Shown here one piece after another: positions 1 through 12,479 of a DNA stretch of 64,000 nt. The position numbers and the translations under genes are program-made. The DNA lies in the NCBI RefSeq assembly GCF_040954835.1, contig NC_090697.1, positions 6,522,501-6,586,500 on the forward strand. Direction: 5' to 3'. Every line of letters starts with the position of its first letter. The stretch's first letter is position 1. The stretch is from Lepisosteus oculatus (lineage: Eukaryota > Chordata > Actinopteri > Semionotiformes > Lepisosteidae). The notes under the pieces are model-generated. The model searched no databases. It saw only the letters and a list, made by a program, of their open reading frames with translations, and was not told the origin of the DNA.

Positions 1-234
1 GGTCTACAGAGAACTGCATGGAGTCCTGGCACACAGAAGGACACGATGGAAGACTTAATACTCCACATTTAGTACTTTGTTTAGGATTGTATAACGTTAG
101 CATGCCCAGAGGTGTTGTGCAGTCAGCTGACCTTGGACCCCTAGAGGTTTTGTTCTCCTTACAGAAGAGTTTTTGGATTCTCTCCTCCGTTGTCTTCTGG
201 CTTTTTCTCTTTCTGTATTGTAATGTCATGTACA

Positions 235-695
235 TGTCAGGGAACCTATTGGTAGAATTGGAGGATCCTTATGCGTGACCGTGAATCCCACAGAACGCAG
301 AGTAGCAAAGGGACAATCCAAAAGACGAAATCCAAAGGCTTGGTCGATTAGGGAGGCAAAGGGTCCGGTAACAAGAGATATCCAAAAACAATCCAAAAGA
401 CAAAATCCAGAAGGCAAGGTCAAAAGGCGGGAGCAAAGATTAGTAATGTGAGATCAGTCAAAAGGCTAAGAAACGCACACAGGAGAATTCTACAAGAGGC
501 TTCTCAATTGTGAGCGTGGGAAGGTGTGTGAGGGGAGTTTAAATACTGAAAGGAAAGGGATGTGGTTAGATAATTGGTTAGGGAGTGAGAATTTGGGGAA
601 TCTAGTGCATGTGGGAATGTGATGGGTTTGTGAGGGAGAGTGTGGAGTGTGACAGGAATGGAATGGCGTTTGCATGGAGAGTGTGGGGCGTGACA
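235..695 (-). mobile_element. Solo LTR, gypsy-like, with exact 5-bp target duplication
   Basis: Read on the minus strand the repeat begins TGTCACG at 695 and ends CCCTGACA at 235, the TG...CA termini of an LTR. It is flanked by an exact 5-bp duplication GTACA (230-234 and 696-700). The interior holds a TATA-like TATTTAAA about 160 bp from the 5' end and a C/T-rich run followed by TTTTGGATT-type repeats. No internal gag or pol sequence is attached, so it is a solo LTR left by recombination. The same termini occur at 20666-20988. Assignment to Ty3/gypsy rests on resemblance to fish LTRs and is inference. Confidence 0.75.
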
Positions 696-700
696 GTACA

Positions 701-780
701 GTCACACAGCTTTGTTAAGTGCCTTGGGGCAACCTTGTTGTGAAAGGTGCTATATAAAAATAAATCAAATTGAATTTAAT
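701..780 (+). repeat. 3' tail of a SINE or L2-type LINE
   Basis: The run ends with GTGAAAGGTGCTATATAAA followed by AAATCAAATTGAATTTAAT, the structured 3' tail plus short TTGAATT-type repeat that ends many fish SINEs and L2 LINEs. It directly abuts the solo LTR, which probably inserted into it and separated it from its 5' part. Confidence 0.5.
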
Positions 781-3700
781 ACTTAGTTTTCCTCATTCCC
801 ATTTGTTACTGATTCGTGCATATTCACAGGGTGCTTTTTGGCTATAGAGCAAACGTAACTTTATACGAAAATGTCAACATTTTCATGGACTCTCTGAGTT
901 TCCTTCGTGGCAGTGATGATCGACAGAGACTGCGATTCCCCCAGCAGTGACACACAATTGACCGAGAGCTGCTGAGAGTATAGTGGTATCAGTTAGCCAG
1001 GGCTGACTTGACTGACTAGGCTCTCAGCAACACAATGACTCCTGTGGCCTTCTGAGCTCTTGCAGTCATGCAGTGCTGTGCTGCCTGTGAAAAGTCAAAT
1101 GATGAGTGTCGTGAAGGTGAATGGTTGTCAGAATCGGCTAACACTTCCTCATTCTCACTGGTGGAGTTGCAGGCCCAGCAGCAGTGAGCCAAGTCATTAA
1201 AAGCAAAGAGCTGGCTAGTTCAAGCTGTGCGGGCATAATAAAACCAAATGTCAATTCCAAAATTTTAAAAAAATGTGTTTTACAAAATGTATTAAGACAT
1301 AATGTCCGTATGGAAAGGATGTGTGAACTAAATCAACTTTGGGATAATAAGTTGAATTTGAAAATGTAGGAAAAATTCAGATTTAGAGATTCGATTTAGC
1401 TGAGATATCCTCAGCAGAGAATCAAGCCTGGGAATCTCAGGCATTCAGGAGATTATTCCGCACTCATGTGTACACAATAAAAAATTCAACTCCTTGGGCA
1501 TCTTTGTATTTAAAGACCTTTGCACACAGAACAATCAGGATTTGTATGAAAACCATTAAAAAAGATTAAAACGTGAATATATAGAGCAGAAAACACTGAA
1601 ATACTGAAATGGTTAGATTTATTCATGAGGATGAACAGTTTTACATTACGGAAGTGAGCTGAAAATGTACAGTATGCTTCTGAATCCACAAATATTGGGT
1701 GAAGAGACCAGTACTGGCTAAATTATAAAACCATACAAATCAAGTGCAATGCAGCTCTGATACGCCTCTAAAACTCAGTAAGAGAGGATTAGATAGGGAG
1801 AACCTGCATGTCATTGCAACTTTGCTTCCATACACAGAAAAGGCGCCTAGGATTGGCCAGGCAGTAAAGGTTAATACCTAAAACAAAGTGACATCATGTA
1901 GATTATGGGAAACTAACAACATCTGATCTTCTATTAACATTTTATTGTAAAAAACAAAGATATTGACAGTCTATTACAGTATTTGGCAAAATATAAGGAT
2001 TTGGCAAATTAGGAACATAGTGTTAATGCTACACAGCTTCCAACAACTAGTGTGAGAGAACTGACAGATGGATCAGGATTCTTCATCTTGAACTCCAAAA
2101 GAGTTATGTAGTAATTTCATGTGTATTGACAGTTTTAATAACGCACATTTAAAAGTTTTACCCTTATCGATCCTCAAGTGCATATATTGTTATACCATTT
2201 TTAAATGTATTTTCTTCTGCTTCTTAACTGCATTTATCCTTGAATTTCACAAATTGCTTTCCTGGATGAAGCAACCCCTAGAAAAAACAGACAATACCTA
2301 CATTTGAATTAATCCTCCTCTGGTATTCTATTATATGTGTGAACTATGCATAAAAATTACAGACAAAAGTGAGATTTTAAAATAAAAAAGCTAAACAAGT
2401 GCTCTGAGTGCATTTAAGTGTTTATCATATTCACCCACTAACGTGGGATACATAATTAGTCACTCATTGAACTTTTATACTTTTAGAACAAAGACAATTA
2501 CATGTGCAAAGAATTCAGTTTGCTAATTAGTAAAGACGAGTACTTTCAAAAACTTTAGTTACATAACTGATGTAACTGGGATTTGAAATAAATATGAACA
2601 CCATTTACATTTACAGGTTTGCTATTAACAAAAGGTTTCTCCAGGTATTTTAATTATTACAAAAATTAAAGATGTGTGGGTATAAATTTAGAGTAGATGG
2701 CTCAGTACAAAAAGATGCATAGAAAGAAAAAAATTAACAAAGTAGTACAGTTGATTTTGAACTGCTGTATCACTCTTTGAAAAACGCAAATGAAAAGAAA
2801 ATATATACAGTTCCCTGTAAGCCAAGGTGTAACATTGAGATCTGCTTCCAGTTAAAAAGCTGTACTTCACTGCATTACAAGATTTTTGGAAAGTGTAAGC
2901 ATTTTACATGTTTTGCATAACCCGTAAGCAATACTTTGTAAGGAAACGGAATATATACAGTATATATATATAAAGATACATGATTCCCTGAACCCTTATG
3001 TTTTAGAGATTAAACTCCATTTATGAACATCATAAAACATAGTTGTCCATATTTTAGAAGCTTCCATGGTGACAATTCATGGTCACACAAAGCCACAGTT
3101 GGAGGCCGTCACTCAAACAAAGAGTCCAACATCCTGAACAGAAACTCGATACATTTTTGCAGAAACCTGACGAGATGAAAGCAATTCGATTCGATAGCGT
3201 CAACAAGATTAACAATAACCCAAATTCCAGTTCCTATTCTCCCATGGAATTATACTCAGAACAACACAGCATCTACCGTTTCAGCCACCCAGCTCTGTAC
3301 AGAGTTTCTACATTGTTTCTTAAAGTTACAGGAAAACTCTGCAGAGCAGTTGTGATCAAAACTCCATTTCTTACTCTCACCATTGTAATAACATTCATAC
3401 TGAGAACAATACCCTCACTGAGTACAGCTAATATTCAACACACATATTTAACATATACAGATATAGGTATTAATTAAAAACTATTAGAAACATCACAATT
3501 TTATGGATGGGCCACATCTTTATTTTCAGTGATTTAACATATTTTAATATGCAAGGAAACATGATGCCCACTTCACTGAAACACTTCTAAAGATGACTTC
3601 ACAGGTTGTGAATTTAATCACATTGTAGTGAGTGTACACAATACACATACTGATTCAGACACATTATTATTATTGTTACAGCTTTCAGACATCGTAACTG

Positions 3701-4675
3701 TCAAATGATGAGACTGTATTAAGATACACAAGACTGAAGAACAAAATTGTATAAACCCTTAAAAATTAATTATAATTGCTGCTACATTTTACTGCCCAAG
3801 CAGTTATCTGGGTAACACATTTATTCATGTGCTGGTTATAATTTATTAGCATATTTGTGTGTGGCTGTATGTACATATAAATATAATAGCCAATGAAAGA
3901 GTTGCAAAGTATTTAGTCCTCTATAGTGTAGTATTAATGGACCTTTATTCACATGTACTTTTTTTGAGAAGCAATTGGAACTATATCATCTTAAATTTAT
4001 GCTGAAGCACAGTAATATGTAAGGAGAGCTGACAGATTCCTTCTCTATATACAGTATATCTGAATTTGTGTGTCATTTGCATGATAAGTGTGAAGGTCAT
4101 ACAGTACGCTTTACAAATCATATACAAATAATGAATGATGTTATTAAATTCTTACTATACAATTACTGGTATCACAGTACTCTTCACACAAATATTACTG
4201 ACACTACAATATATCTGAATCACTGAAAGAACAGATTTTTTCATTAAAAGTCATTTCAAGGCCATGTTAGTAATGTGCATAATGAGTATGGTTAATTTTA
4301 TACTATACGCCTTACTACATTCTGTTCTGCATTTCCTTCCTGTATTGTTTCGTATTGTATTCAAAATTATATTTTTACAATGAAAATGAAACAAAAAAAG
4401 ATCAGTAGTAAATTTTATTCCATTGACTTCAGAGTTACCTATAAATAACAATACTGGTGGAATTTGTGCTTTTTCTTTACTTTTTAAAAAAACCCATTTG
4501 TGCAGGTGTGCATTTTTAGACGTTTTGATATCTAATAACATATTATTCTGCGATTCTCAGATTATTTCCAAGCTCAAGATTCTAGTAAGAATGTCTCCTG
4601 ACCCAGCTTGTTACATTTTTAAAGGGGAAGAAAATTGTGTTTACTTCACGTCTTTTAAGAACGTAATTTGGAAAA
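781..4675. other. Non-coding 3' flank of FUT9, AT-rich
   Basis: No supported gene. The open frames here are short and have no recognisable domain. The tract is AT-rich with short TATACAGTATA-type palindromes near 2950 and 4055. A weak repeat resemblance is noted at 890-1195. Part of this stretch could belong to a long FUT9 3' untranslated region, but nothing in the sequence proves it. Confidence 0.5.
890..1195 (+). repeat. Possible SINE copy related to 63480-63760
   Basis: Both places share the order: a run around CGATTCCCCC or GGGATTCCCCC, then GACTCCTGTGGC, then ATGCAGTG or GATGTCATG. This looks like two diverged copies of one interspersed repeat. The boundaries are approximate and the family is not identified. 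Confidence 0.35.
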
Positions 4676-4918
4676 TGCCAATTGCCCATTCCTGTACTCC
4701 TTCCCTTTTCCTCACTGTCTCCCCTTTTCCCACCTCCCTCCTCTTATAAAAGGACAGAGAGACCCCTGCTCTCCCTCTCTCATCTGGGATTTTGAGAAGA
4801 GCAGCAGTACCCATCTTCCTCTGCTATCACAGCCTCCCATCTGACTAACACACCTTGTTGTAAATAACAGGACAATAAACCATCCCTCATTATCTCCTTG
4901 CTTCCAGAAACTGCCTCA
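4676..4918 (+). repeat. 5' LTR of a decayed LTR retrotransposon
   Basis: A C/T-rich tract is followed by a TATA box (TATAAAAGG near 4746), an AGAGAGACCCCT block, AACACACCTTG, TAAATAACAGGACAATAAACC (contains an AATAAA polyadenylation signal near 4873) and CTCCTTGC...AAACTG. The same blocks in the same order recur at 6320-6561, which identifies the pair as the two LTRs of one element. The ends are placed by the limits of similarity and are good to about 10 bp. Confidence 0.6.
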
Positions 4919-6319
4919 AAAATGACAACGGTCATGCTGGTGTTAGAATGGGAATGGAACCCAGGATCAACAGGAACAACTGGATTAACTTGGGGTGGAT
5001 GTCATGGAGAGGTAGCAACAAGCTCAACCAGCAGACTTCCCCAGTCAGACAGGCCCGAGGACTCAGGAGTAGATGTAAATTCCCCTGAATTAATAAAAGA
5101 CAGTTGTAAAACTGATAGCAGAGAATCGGACGAACCACATGGGTCACTATGTCAGTGAATTGCGAGCACTGCAGGGGTAGAAGGGGTGAGCACTTGAACG
5201 TTTTATAGTTGTTAGAGTGATCAGGATACAAAGCAGCAAAGGACACAACTCTGGGGTCAGAAAGAAGGACAAACAGCACAGTTCAGAGACCAGGGGTCTC
5301 AAGTGAGCACCAAAACCAGGACGTGCCACTTTCAGCCATGCATTACACTCAATGCAATTCAAGCATCACTTGAGACAATCTGGGGAGAAACTTAAGACAT
5401 ATCTGATCTGCACATCCGTTTCCCTAAGAGGTCCAGGAAGAATTAATGACACACCGATTTTGACTGCCTCCATCATCAGGAGCACTTAATATCCCAAGAG
5501 ACCCTGGATCCAGCGTTAAGGAGTGAGGCTCTTCAGTGAGCTAAAGAGACCGAGGTGGAGGAGATTATTTTAGAAATAACACTCAAACCGAAAAGGTGCC
5601 ATGGGCCCCACACCATGTGGCTGTTTAGTGAGAGATAGAGGCCAGGCTTAAAGGCGAAGGCAGGGAAATGTGTTTGCACCAGTGTGAGAGGGACCGGAAA
5701 CTCCAGGCAGCTTGCTGGATCACCAAGCTGCAAGAATTAAATTTTACAGCACAGGACCGTGCCGGCGAGCACCATGGGAACTCTGATGCTCTCTCCAGAT
5801 AACGCTTTGAGGAACCCAGCTGTAAACATCACTGGATTGATGGGAGGCAAAGCACCGAGGGTGAGACTCCTGCCTTATCACAGGCTGCAGGAATACAGAG
5901 GCTGGCAGGTGCCCCACTGGAGAGGCTTGCTGTAGACGTCCTGGAACTGTTTCTACGCAGGCTTGCGGCTAGAGCTTGATGCTGAGTGGGTGATGCCCTG
6001 CTGCATCATGGCATGGGGTGAGTGATCCTTCCCCCGAATGGTCATCTGGCGTTGAAATATCAAGACCGAGTGGCCTCCTAGCGTGGAGGTGTGGTGTCCA
6101 CTTGAAGTCCTGCCTGTTCCCTCAAGCCGACCCTGTCTGACGGAGAGCACCCCCAGATCCAGCAGGCTCCTAAGCGTCTCCAGTGACCTAGGAGCCTTTC
6201 CCATTTGCAGATACTCTCAACCATCCCGGTCCCCTCCCTGTGGACCAGACAGAGGCCAGTCCATTTCTGGGGCAACAATATCTCCCTCAGGCTTTGTAGT
6301 GATCCTCTTCCCCCCAGAA
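4919..6319 (+). mobile_element. Decayed internal region of an LTR retrotransposon
   Basis: About 1.4 kb lie between two similar LTRs. Just inside the 5' LTR, near 4938, is TGGTGTTAGAATGGGAATGG, which resembles a degraded primer-binding site. Intact elements carry several kb of gag and pol. Here no reverse transcriptase, protease or integrase motif is readable in any frame, so the body is deleted and decayed. The region is more GC-rich than its surroundings. The short open frames in it have no recognisable domain and are not called as genes. Confidence 0.5.
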
Positions 6320-6561
6320 TGGACTGTCCCTGTATTTCTCCCCTTCCCTCTGGCTCCCATTTTCCTGACTTCCCTCCCCATAATAGGTAAGAGAGACCCC
6401 TCTTACTTTTTTACTTACCTGTCCTTTTTGTCCCTCTGCTCCTTCCCTACTTTTGCTACCCCTGTGAATAACACACTCTCCATAAATAACAGGGCAATAA
6501 ACCTTCCCTAAGAGCCAAGACAACAGCCTCCTTGCCCCCTTGTGTCCACAAACTGTCTACA
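6320..6561 (+). repeat. 3' LTR of the same element
   Basis: It repeats the blocks of the LTR at 4676-4918: CCTGTA, a C/T-rich run, AAGAGAGACCCCT, AACACACTCTCC, ATAAATAACAGGGCAATAAACC and CTCCTTGC...AAACTGTCTACA. The TATA box of the first copy is replaced here by CATAATAGG. The two LTRs differ at many positions, so the insertion is old. No matching target duplication was found. Confidence 0.55.
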
Positions 6562-7563
6562 TTATCAAAATACATTAGATATCAATTAGTTAAAGCAATT
6601 AGACCTCCAAATTGTATCATTATCAAAACAACGTCTGCATTGTCAGGGCGATAAGATGACATAGCTTACTTGACCTTGATAAGGGTCTTTCTGGTAAAGT
6701 GTAAAAAAAGTAAACATTATTGGTGGAAATTAATATGAAAGGTTGCAGGTTTATTTACCAAACAATTTAGTGTTAATATCAATGAGTGTAAATACACAAT
6801 TTTCCCACTACAGTTGGAAATATAATTTCACAACCTCTGCTTGTTTATCAGGGACACTATGAATCCATTAGAGATACCACTGTCATTAGTGGGTTTCTAT
6901 CGGTGAACTTTCTGGCCAGAAAGATTCTCTGATCCGAAGAGTATTCAATAAGCCCATCGAAAAGAACACAATCAAATCAAACAGAAGTCCTGTTGGAATT
7001 CTGTTCTGGGACAGTAAAGAGTGGGGTGTTATAGTTCTAGTAATCTTAACAAAGCACGTCACACATGAGTCAAAATCATTAGTCCATTATGATTAATTAA
7101 ATACTCTTCTTGTTGACTTGTTTTTACAACTTTCTGCTTACTAGACATATCAGACATGTTTCCCTTTGGGTGTAAGGGGAATATGTGCTGTTAACAGGCC
7201 TGCAGTTTGTTTATACTGAACATACTGTCTGCACTTGTCTGGCCTTCAGGCCTCTCGTTTGCAAACTATGTCAAACAGCTGAATTTGTTGGAGATCTGAA
7301 TTCTATATATATTTCTATACAGTATATAACATTTTATATGTGTAGTTTACCTTGTATCATTAAGACTTCTTGATCCAGTATCTTTTCAACTGTTATTTAA
7401 AACTATATTCTGCACTGAAAAAAGGAATACTACACATTGTCAATACAGCTTTTGATGCACAAAACAAACATTAATGTTAAAACACATACTGTGTGTGGTT
7501 TCCTCAGAAAACCAATCAGCAAACAATACATGTAGTTTCCCAAAGAGAATTATTCTTGTGAAG
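6562..7563. other. Non-coding, nothing recognised
   Basis: AT-rich sequence without a convincing open frame, RNA gene or repeat boundary. It lies 3' of FUT9. Confidence 0.5.
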
Positions 7564-8142
7564 TTAAAGGGGAACTGCAGTCCCAATTTCTCAGACAGTT
7601 TATTAAATCTTGGCAACAAAATAAATTGATTGACGTTATAGAAAAACAAAATTTAGGATTGAGCGCAAAATTGTGAATTTTGTGAAAGCACTGTAAATTT
7701 CCATGGATTGGGATGTGATTTCCCCCTTCCTCCTCACTAGTCTCTGTTATGACTAATATAATGTGATATACGAGCAAATAAATACAGGTTGTGCAGCAGA
7801 CATTTCACTGCAGAAATGTTCCAACGTGATCTGCATGCGGAGCTAAGAAGTAGTATTTGTCGGCAAAACTGTGATGAAGGCAATATTTCTATTGGATTAA
7901 AAGTGATGTATTCACAAGTCTGCTTGTTTACAATGTAATACGGCCTCAACACATTGCCGAATGTTTTTGTTGCCTTGTTCTGAATCACAGAACATGGCTC
8001 TGCACATACATGGAAATTTCACCTATTTGTGATGAAAAAGTTACCGTGTACATTTTACTTTTATTGCAGTTTGAAAAGCACTCATCAATGTTTATTCTTT
8101 CTAACCCTGAAAGATAAAAATATCATTGCAGTTCCCCTTTAA
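7564..8142 (+). mobile_element. TTAA-flanked MITE, copy 1 (Kolobok/T2-like)
   Basis: The element begins TTAA-AGGGGAACTGCAG and ends TTGCAGTTCCCCT-TTAA, giving terminal inverted repeats of about 13 bp directly inside a TTAA duplication. It is 571 bp between the TTAAs and has no transposase. Related copies lie at 18233-19042 (inverted) and 42989-43335 (truncated). TTAA duplication with a TTAAAGGRR-type terminus is the hallmark of the T2/Kolobok MITEs known from Xenopus. piggyBac also uses TTAA, so the superfamily is an inference. Confidence 0.85.
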
Positions 8143-8807
8143 ATGTGAAAATTGTGAAAATACATATACAGTACAGTATATTCTAGAGCTTACACATCAT
8201 TTTAACAGCTGAATGGGATGAACTGTACAATTTACTTTCTTAATCAATCTATTTTGAGTAAGGATAATTCAATTTTAAGTAATAATAATAATAAAATATA
8301 TGTGCAGTAAGTCTAACAATGATGTAATTTAATGGCTTTTAACATTTTGCCCTTCCAGGTTTATGGAAACTTCCCTTCACATTCTGACCAGGCAACAAGG
8401 AAATGAGTATAACCTCTTCTGTTAACTGAAAATTAGTACAACAGGAAACACCAAGACAACAACAAAGCCTCTAACAAATTACACAGTCTTTAAACTGCCC
8501 TCTTATTCTGCACCTTGGAAGGCTTTCAAAAGCACAGCTGCTTGTAAGGGAGACTTATCTGACAGGGATTTATGAGTATTTCCCCCTTTATGAACACATT
8601 TTTGACAATCATACAGCTCTCTTCAACAACATAAAGACATTTTCATTTTAAGATGCAAATCAGTGTCTGTTTTTTCAGTCTATGGAATTCCAATTGTTAA
8701 TAAACAGAAAAGCATAAGAGGAAATCCTCTGTGTTTGTTGTAGACAAACAGTTGTGCAGACTGCTTATGCATGTTCAGTCACGGAGTAACTGTTTTCATG
8801 TGTAACC
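8143..8807. other. Non-coding, non-repetitive-looking
   Basis: No gene. 8340-8640 is of more even base composition than its AT-rich neighbours and shows no repeat I recognise. It may be conserved 3' flank or untranslated sequence of FUT9, but this cannot be tested here. Confidence 0.4.
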
Positions 8808-9065
8808 CATCCATCTTTTGTAACCAACCTCCTAGACTGATACAGAACCCATAAGCCTATAGGGGACAATTGAGAGCCGCCAATTAAACTAGACAGCCTG
8901 TCTTTGGACTGTGAAAAGTAACCAGGGCACATGAGCAAAAAACCCATGTGGCCATAGATGGAACACGCAAATGACACACGTATCCCAGGTATCCCAGCCT
9001 GGAATCAGACCCGGGACCCGAGCTGTGAGACAGCAGTGCATCTGCTCTGCCCACATGCTGTGATA
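8808..9065 (-). repeat. Diverged tRNA-derived SINE, minus strand
   Basis: It contains CTGTCTTTGGACTGTG, then AACCCATGTGG, GGAACACGCAAA and GAATCAGACCCGGGACCCGAGC, in the order seen in the minus-strand SINE at 35001-35290 and its relatives. On the minus strand the last block reads as a worn B box (GGTCTGATTCC against GGTTCGANTCC). Many substitutions mark it as an old copy. Confidence 0.6.
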
Positions 9066-11399
9066 AGTCGTCTGTAAGACTAAACATGCAGTTATCAGTC
9101 AATCATACCATGTGATCAGAAAGCTAAACAAGATTAGATCCCCCCTACAGCAGATGTGTTGAAAACCACACCTGTAGACTTTATAAAGGAAATGCCTGGT
9201 GGCATGATTAATCAGTTGGCATGTTTCTTTTTAAGCACATAAAGACTACAAAATATTACTATTAATAAATACTCATTATTTTCTGCTTTCTGATTTTCTG
9301 CTAAAATGCACTATACTGTATGTACTGTATATCCGACAACGTCTGTAAACCACAAGCAACCACATTTTTATGTAAACATTCTCCATTAAGCATCTTTTGA
9401 TAAAAAAAACTGCAACAGATACTCTGGAGTTGGTTATAATTAAATGCATGTGCAGTTAACCAACACATTTTGAATAGTGTAATGCTTGAAAAGGTTTTGA
9501 AAATTGCTTTTGTTCACATAACACATGCATTATAATGACTGTCCTCTTAAATGTGTCGTTTATGTCATGAGCTATCTCTATATTTTTAAAGAAATGGCAT
9601 TTTCCATTATTTCATATCAACTTTCTTATTAACTGCTGACTCCAGGTTACATAGCAACTGTGAAGGATTTGTGTCATGTACTGTAGCTTTTTTTAAAATG
9701 AACTTGATACTTATTGTTCTATTATCTTACTCAAGTCAATACTTACAGATGCTCATTTATGATTCATATATGATAAAATTTTGTCCACCTGGTAATGGGA
9801 GGAAAATCCCACATATGGGACAGAAAAAGAGGATAGTGCAAAAAAATTCAAAGTGACAAAATATGCATGACAATACATGTCCTAGATAAAGGTTTGTCCT
9901 TTCTTTCTAATACAGTACATGAAGCATACAAAAATAATAAATATCTCTGAAAGGTTACAATACATGGAATGTTGGTTTGTAATGATATTTGTAAACACTT
10001 TTAAATGTTTATTTTGTGATCAAAAATGTCTAATTACCAAAAATATATTTTTCATGTTCAAATTTTGTTTCCAACATATGACAAGAGAAATGCCAAATCA
10101 ATGGTATTCACAAAAGAGGAATCCACCATTTAAACGAGTTGTCATAACAAACAGGCAAAGAGATATTCCCTATGTCACTGAATTTTAAAATCTGTGAGTT
10201 TCTTCTGTTTCTGTGGCCTAGTTCAGTGATTCTCAATCACTGTTCTGGAATACTCCTGTATTTGCAGGCCCTTCTGCCAAGAGGGCCCTTAATCACCACT
10301 GCTAATTGCTTTCAGTGAGTGATTTGAGTGCTTGTTTAGACTTTTTTCCTGCACTTGGGCCTTGGTTTCAAAAACAGTGTTTCTCAATCCTGGTGCAAGT
10401 AATACATTTGTCTTCTGGTTCATGCTTCATCTGAGTTCTTAATTACAGGCTATTTTGTTTCAATTTTCTATCTTTAATTTCAGCTCTTAAGAAGCCCAAC
10501 GAGATTCGTAATTAGTACTGTATGAAGCCTGTGCTAATTACCGAGTTTCTGACCTGCCCTCATTCAGGTGTATTAGCTACAATACAACCAATTGGACTTA
10601 AGCAGAAGGAAACACTCCGACTCCCTTTGGGGATTCTGATGTCATTCCCATCTGCTTCTGTTCTTTTTAATTGGTCACCTGTTACGAGCTGTTTAACCAG
10701 AAAGAAGGGAGCAGATTCTTAATCAGGAAGTTGAGGTGAGGCTTCATTAAGTGCTGTGATTTGAAGCAGTCTGAACATTTTTTAAACCAAGCACTGAGCG
10801 CGGAAAAAATTCTAATCCAACAGGCAGATCAGATACAGGTACCAATTAGCACTAGAGGTTAAGGGTGCAGTTGAAAAAAAACAGTGAACACAAGGATACT
10901 GGTCTAGTCCGTTGGAGTAAAGGCAAATGTAAGACATGCTGCACATAACAGCAGGTCAGGTGACGAGGACACTGTATTGTAAGGCAAGGTCAGGTGGGGA
11001 ACCAGTAAAATAACATAACAGCTGATAGACATACAAGTTAAATAAATACTCACATGGGCAGGTGGATCCCCCTTTTAGAATTACGAATTCATTTTAGAAT
11101 TAATAGTAAATGTCCCCCACTTAAATACAATGTTTCTTGCTGTTCCTTTTTAAACTTCACCTATACCACAATTTCTAGACAACTGCAAACAACAATGAAA
11201 TAAAGAGCATTGTATATTAGCCTGTTTAGATAAAAGAACCATTTAAAAGAAACTGTTGATTCGCTGAACATGCTCTCTTCTGTCACTGTCACTATTACTT
11301 TGTTTGCTAATCAGCATTCATTCATATGCCATTGAATACAGAGGAACCTTTTCTGCATTAATCCATGATAGAAAGAAAAAGATCAAATTGGGAGCATTT
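9066..11399. other. FUT9 3' flank
   Basis: No further gene. AATAAA on the minus strand (TTTATT at 10008-10013) is a possible polyadenylation signal giving a 3' untranslated region of about 1.4 kb. FUT9 often has a much longer one, so other signals are equally possible. Short open frames in this tract have no domain. Confidence 0.4.
10226..10480. repeat. hAT-like MITE ends
   Basis: CAGTGATTCTCAATC at about 10225 and CAGTGTTTCTCAATCC at about 10376 are two versions of the CAGNG...TCTCAA terminus of many hAT elements, in direct orientation about 150 bp apart. The spacing suggests either a nested pair or an internal terminal fragment. There is no transposase. Confidence 0.4.
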
Positions 11400-12479
11400 T
11401 TAATCCCAAAACCATTTCTCAAGATTAGGAATAGTCTTGTATTCTTTGTGTCTTTTAATATAATCACAGGTAAGACAAGCATGTTCTTCCCAAAAGAATG
11501 ACTTCTTCACCTTGAAGTACTTGTGCCAGGAAACGTACTGCAAATACATGTCTTCATTTTTGTCTAGAACCAGAAGATAATCGGCCAGTTCTTTTGGCGA
11601 AAGGAAATCATCTACATGAATAAAAGCATCTCCAGGAATGTAGTTCTCGTAGTTTTCTCTTGATGGTCCCAGGACAATTGGCACTGTACCGACCGATAGT
11701 GCATTGTACAATTTTTCTGTGATATAGTCTCTGTGGATTGAGTTTTCAAATGAAAGATAAAATTTACAGCTGGCAATAGTAGAGAGAAAGTTCTTATCAC
11801 TAACATATTCCCCAAACGCCTGACCGTAGGTGTTTATTTCAATGTGTTTGTATAAGTCATTGTAGTACTTTACTCTGGCATGTTCAGGATTCCAGTTGCT
11901 CACAATCCAGCAGACCAATTTGTTCTTTACTGGAACTTCAAAATCTGTAGGTATCCTGCTGGAAATAAGAGACCCATAAGGCACTTCAATGTCAGAGTCC
12001 CGTCTGTAACTTAAGGTCACATTGAAGAGGTTTTCAAGACCAGCTGTTTTTGGAGAGTGAGTGGGTGACTCCAAGTTCATCCACACCCATTTCTGGAATG
12101 GGGGCCGATACATTGGTGGCAGGTTGACTAAATCCCTGCTGATGTCTCTGTGGTGGAGAAGAACTGCGTCCGATTTATTATACAGATTCCTATCCACTGT
12201 TAAATGGCATCCATTGATTTGGAACAAAGAGTTACAAGAATTTAACTCAAAGGTCTGGCCGAATGGCCAAAGCCAGATAAGAATGACCGTGTGATTTAGG
12301 TCATTTTTTGAAGAGAAAAGGTTTTTCACCTTCAGTACTGATGTTGCTGACTCAATAGGACCTGATATCCAGCTACTGGAGGGCTTTATATACATAATTA
12401 TAAAAGTCACAAAGCAACCCAGGAAAAGGGTAGCAATTAAAAGGGGGCGTAGAATTCCGTGAACAGATGCAGATGACAT
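11400..12479 (-). CDS. FUT9: Alpha-1,3-fucosyltransferase 9, complete coding exon
   Basis: This Golgi type II membrane enzyme (GT10 family) transfers fucose from GDP-fucose to GlcNAc of terminal N-acetyllactosamine, making Lewis X (SSEA-1/CD15). The chosen ATG at 12479 gives 359 residues, the length of human FUT9. The ATG 14 codons upstream lies in intron sequence beyond the acceptor and is rejected. Visible features are a short cytosolic tail ending GILRP, a membrane anchor at residues 12-31, the acceptor motif HHRD at 109-112, and the GT10 motif at 240-271 (FENSIHRDYITEK, then NA..VGTVP). N-glycosylation sequons lie at N62, N101 and N153, positions I recall as shared with human FUT9. A CLTC pair is at 335-338 and the end is NLEKWFWD-TAA. 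The coding sequence is in one exon, as in other vertebrates. MANEA lies upstream on the same strand. Within the GT10 family the near-colinear FUT9 match and the synteny exclude FUT4 or FUT7. Confidence 0.98.
   Translation of the reverse strand: MSSASVHGILRPLLIATLFLGCFVTFIIMYIKPSSSWISGPIESATSVLKVKNLFSSKNDLNHTVILIWLWPFGQTFELNSCNSLFQINGCHLTVDRNLYNKSDAVLLHHRDISRDLVNLPPMYRPPFQKWVWMNLESPTHSPKTAGLENLFNVTLSYRRDSDIEVPYGSLISSRIPTDFEVPVKNKLVCWIVSNWNPEHARVKYYNDLYKHIEINTYGQAFGEYVSDKNFLSTIASCKFYLSFENSIHRDYITEKLYNALSVGTVPIVLGPSRENYENYIPGDAFIHVDDFLSPKELADYLLVLDKNEDMYLQYVSWHKYFKVKKSFFWEEHACLTCDYIKRHKEYKTIPNLEKWFWD

Noticed and set aside
3079-3477. A 132-codon open frame on the plus strand
   Set aside because: No domain or codon bias, in AT-rich 3' flank. 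Treated as chance.
6083-6511. A 142-codon plus-strand frame
   Set aside because: It runs from the decayed internal region into the 3' LTR of an old retrotransposon and has no recognised motif.
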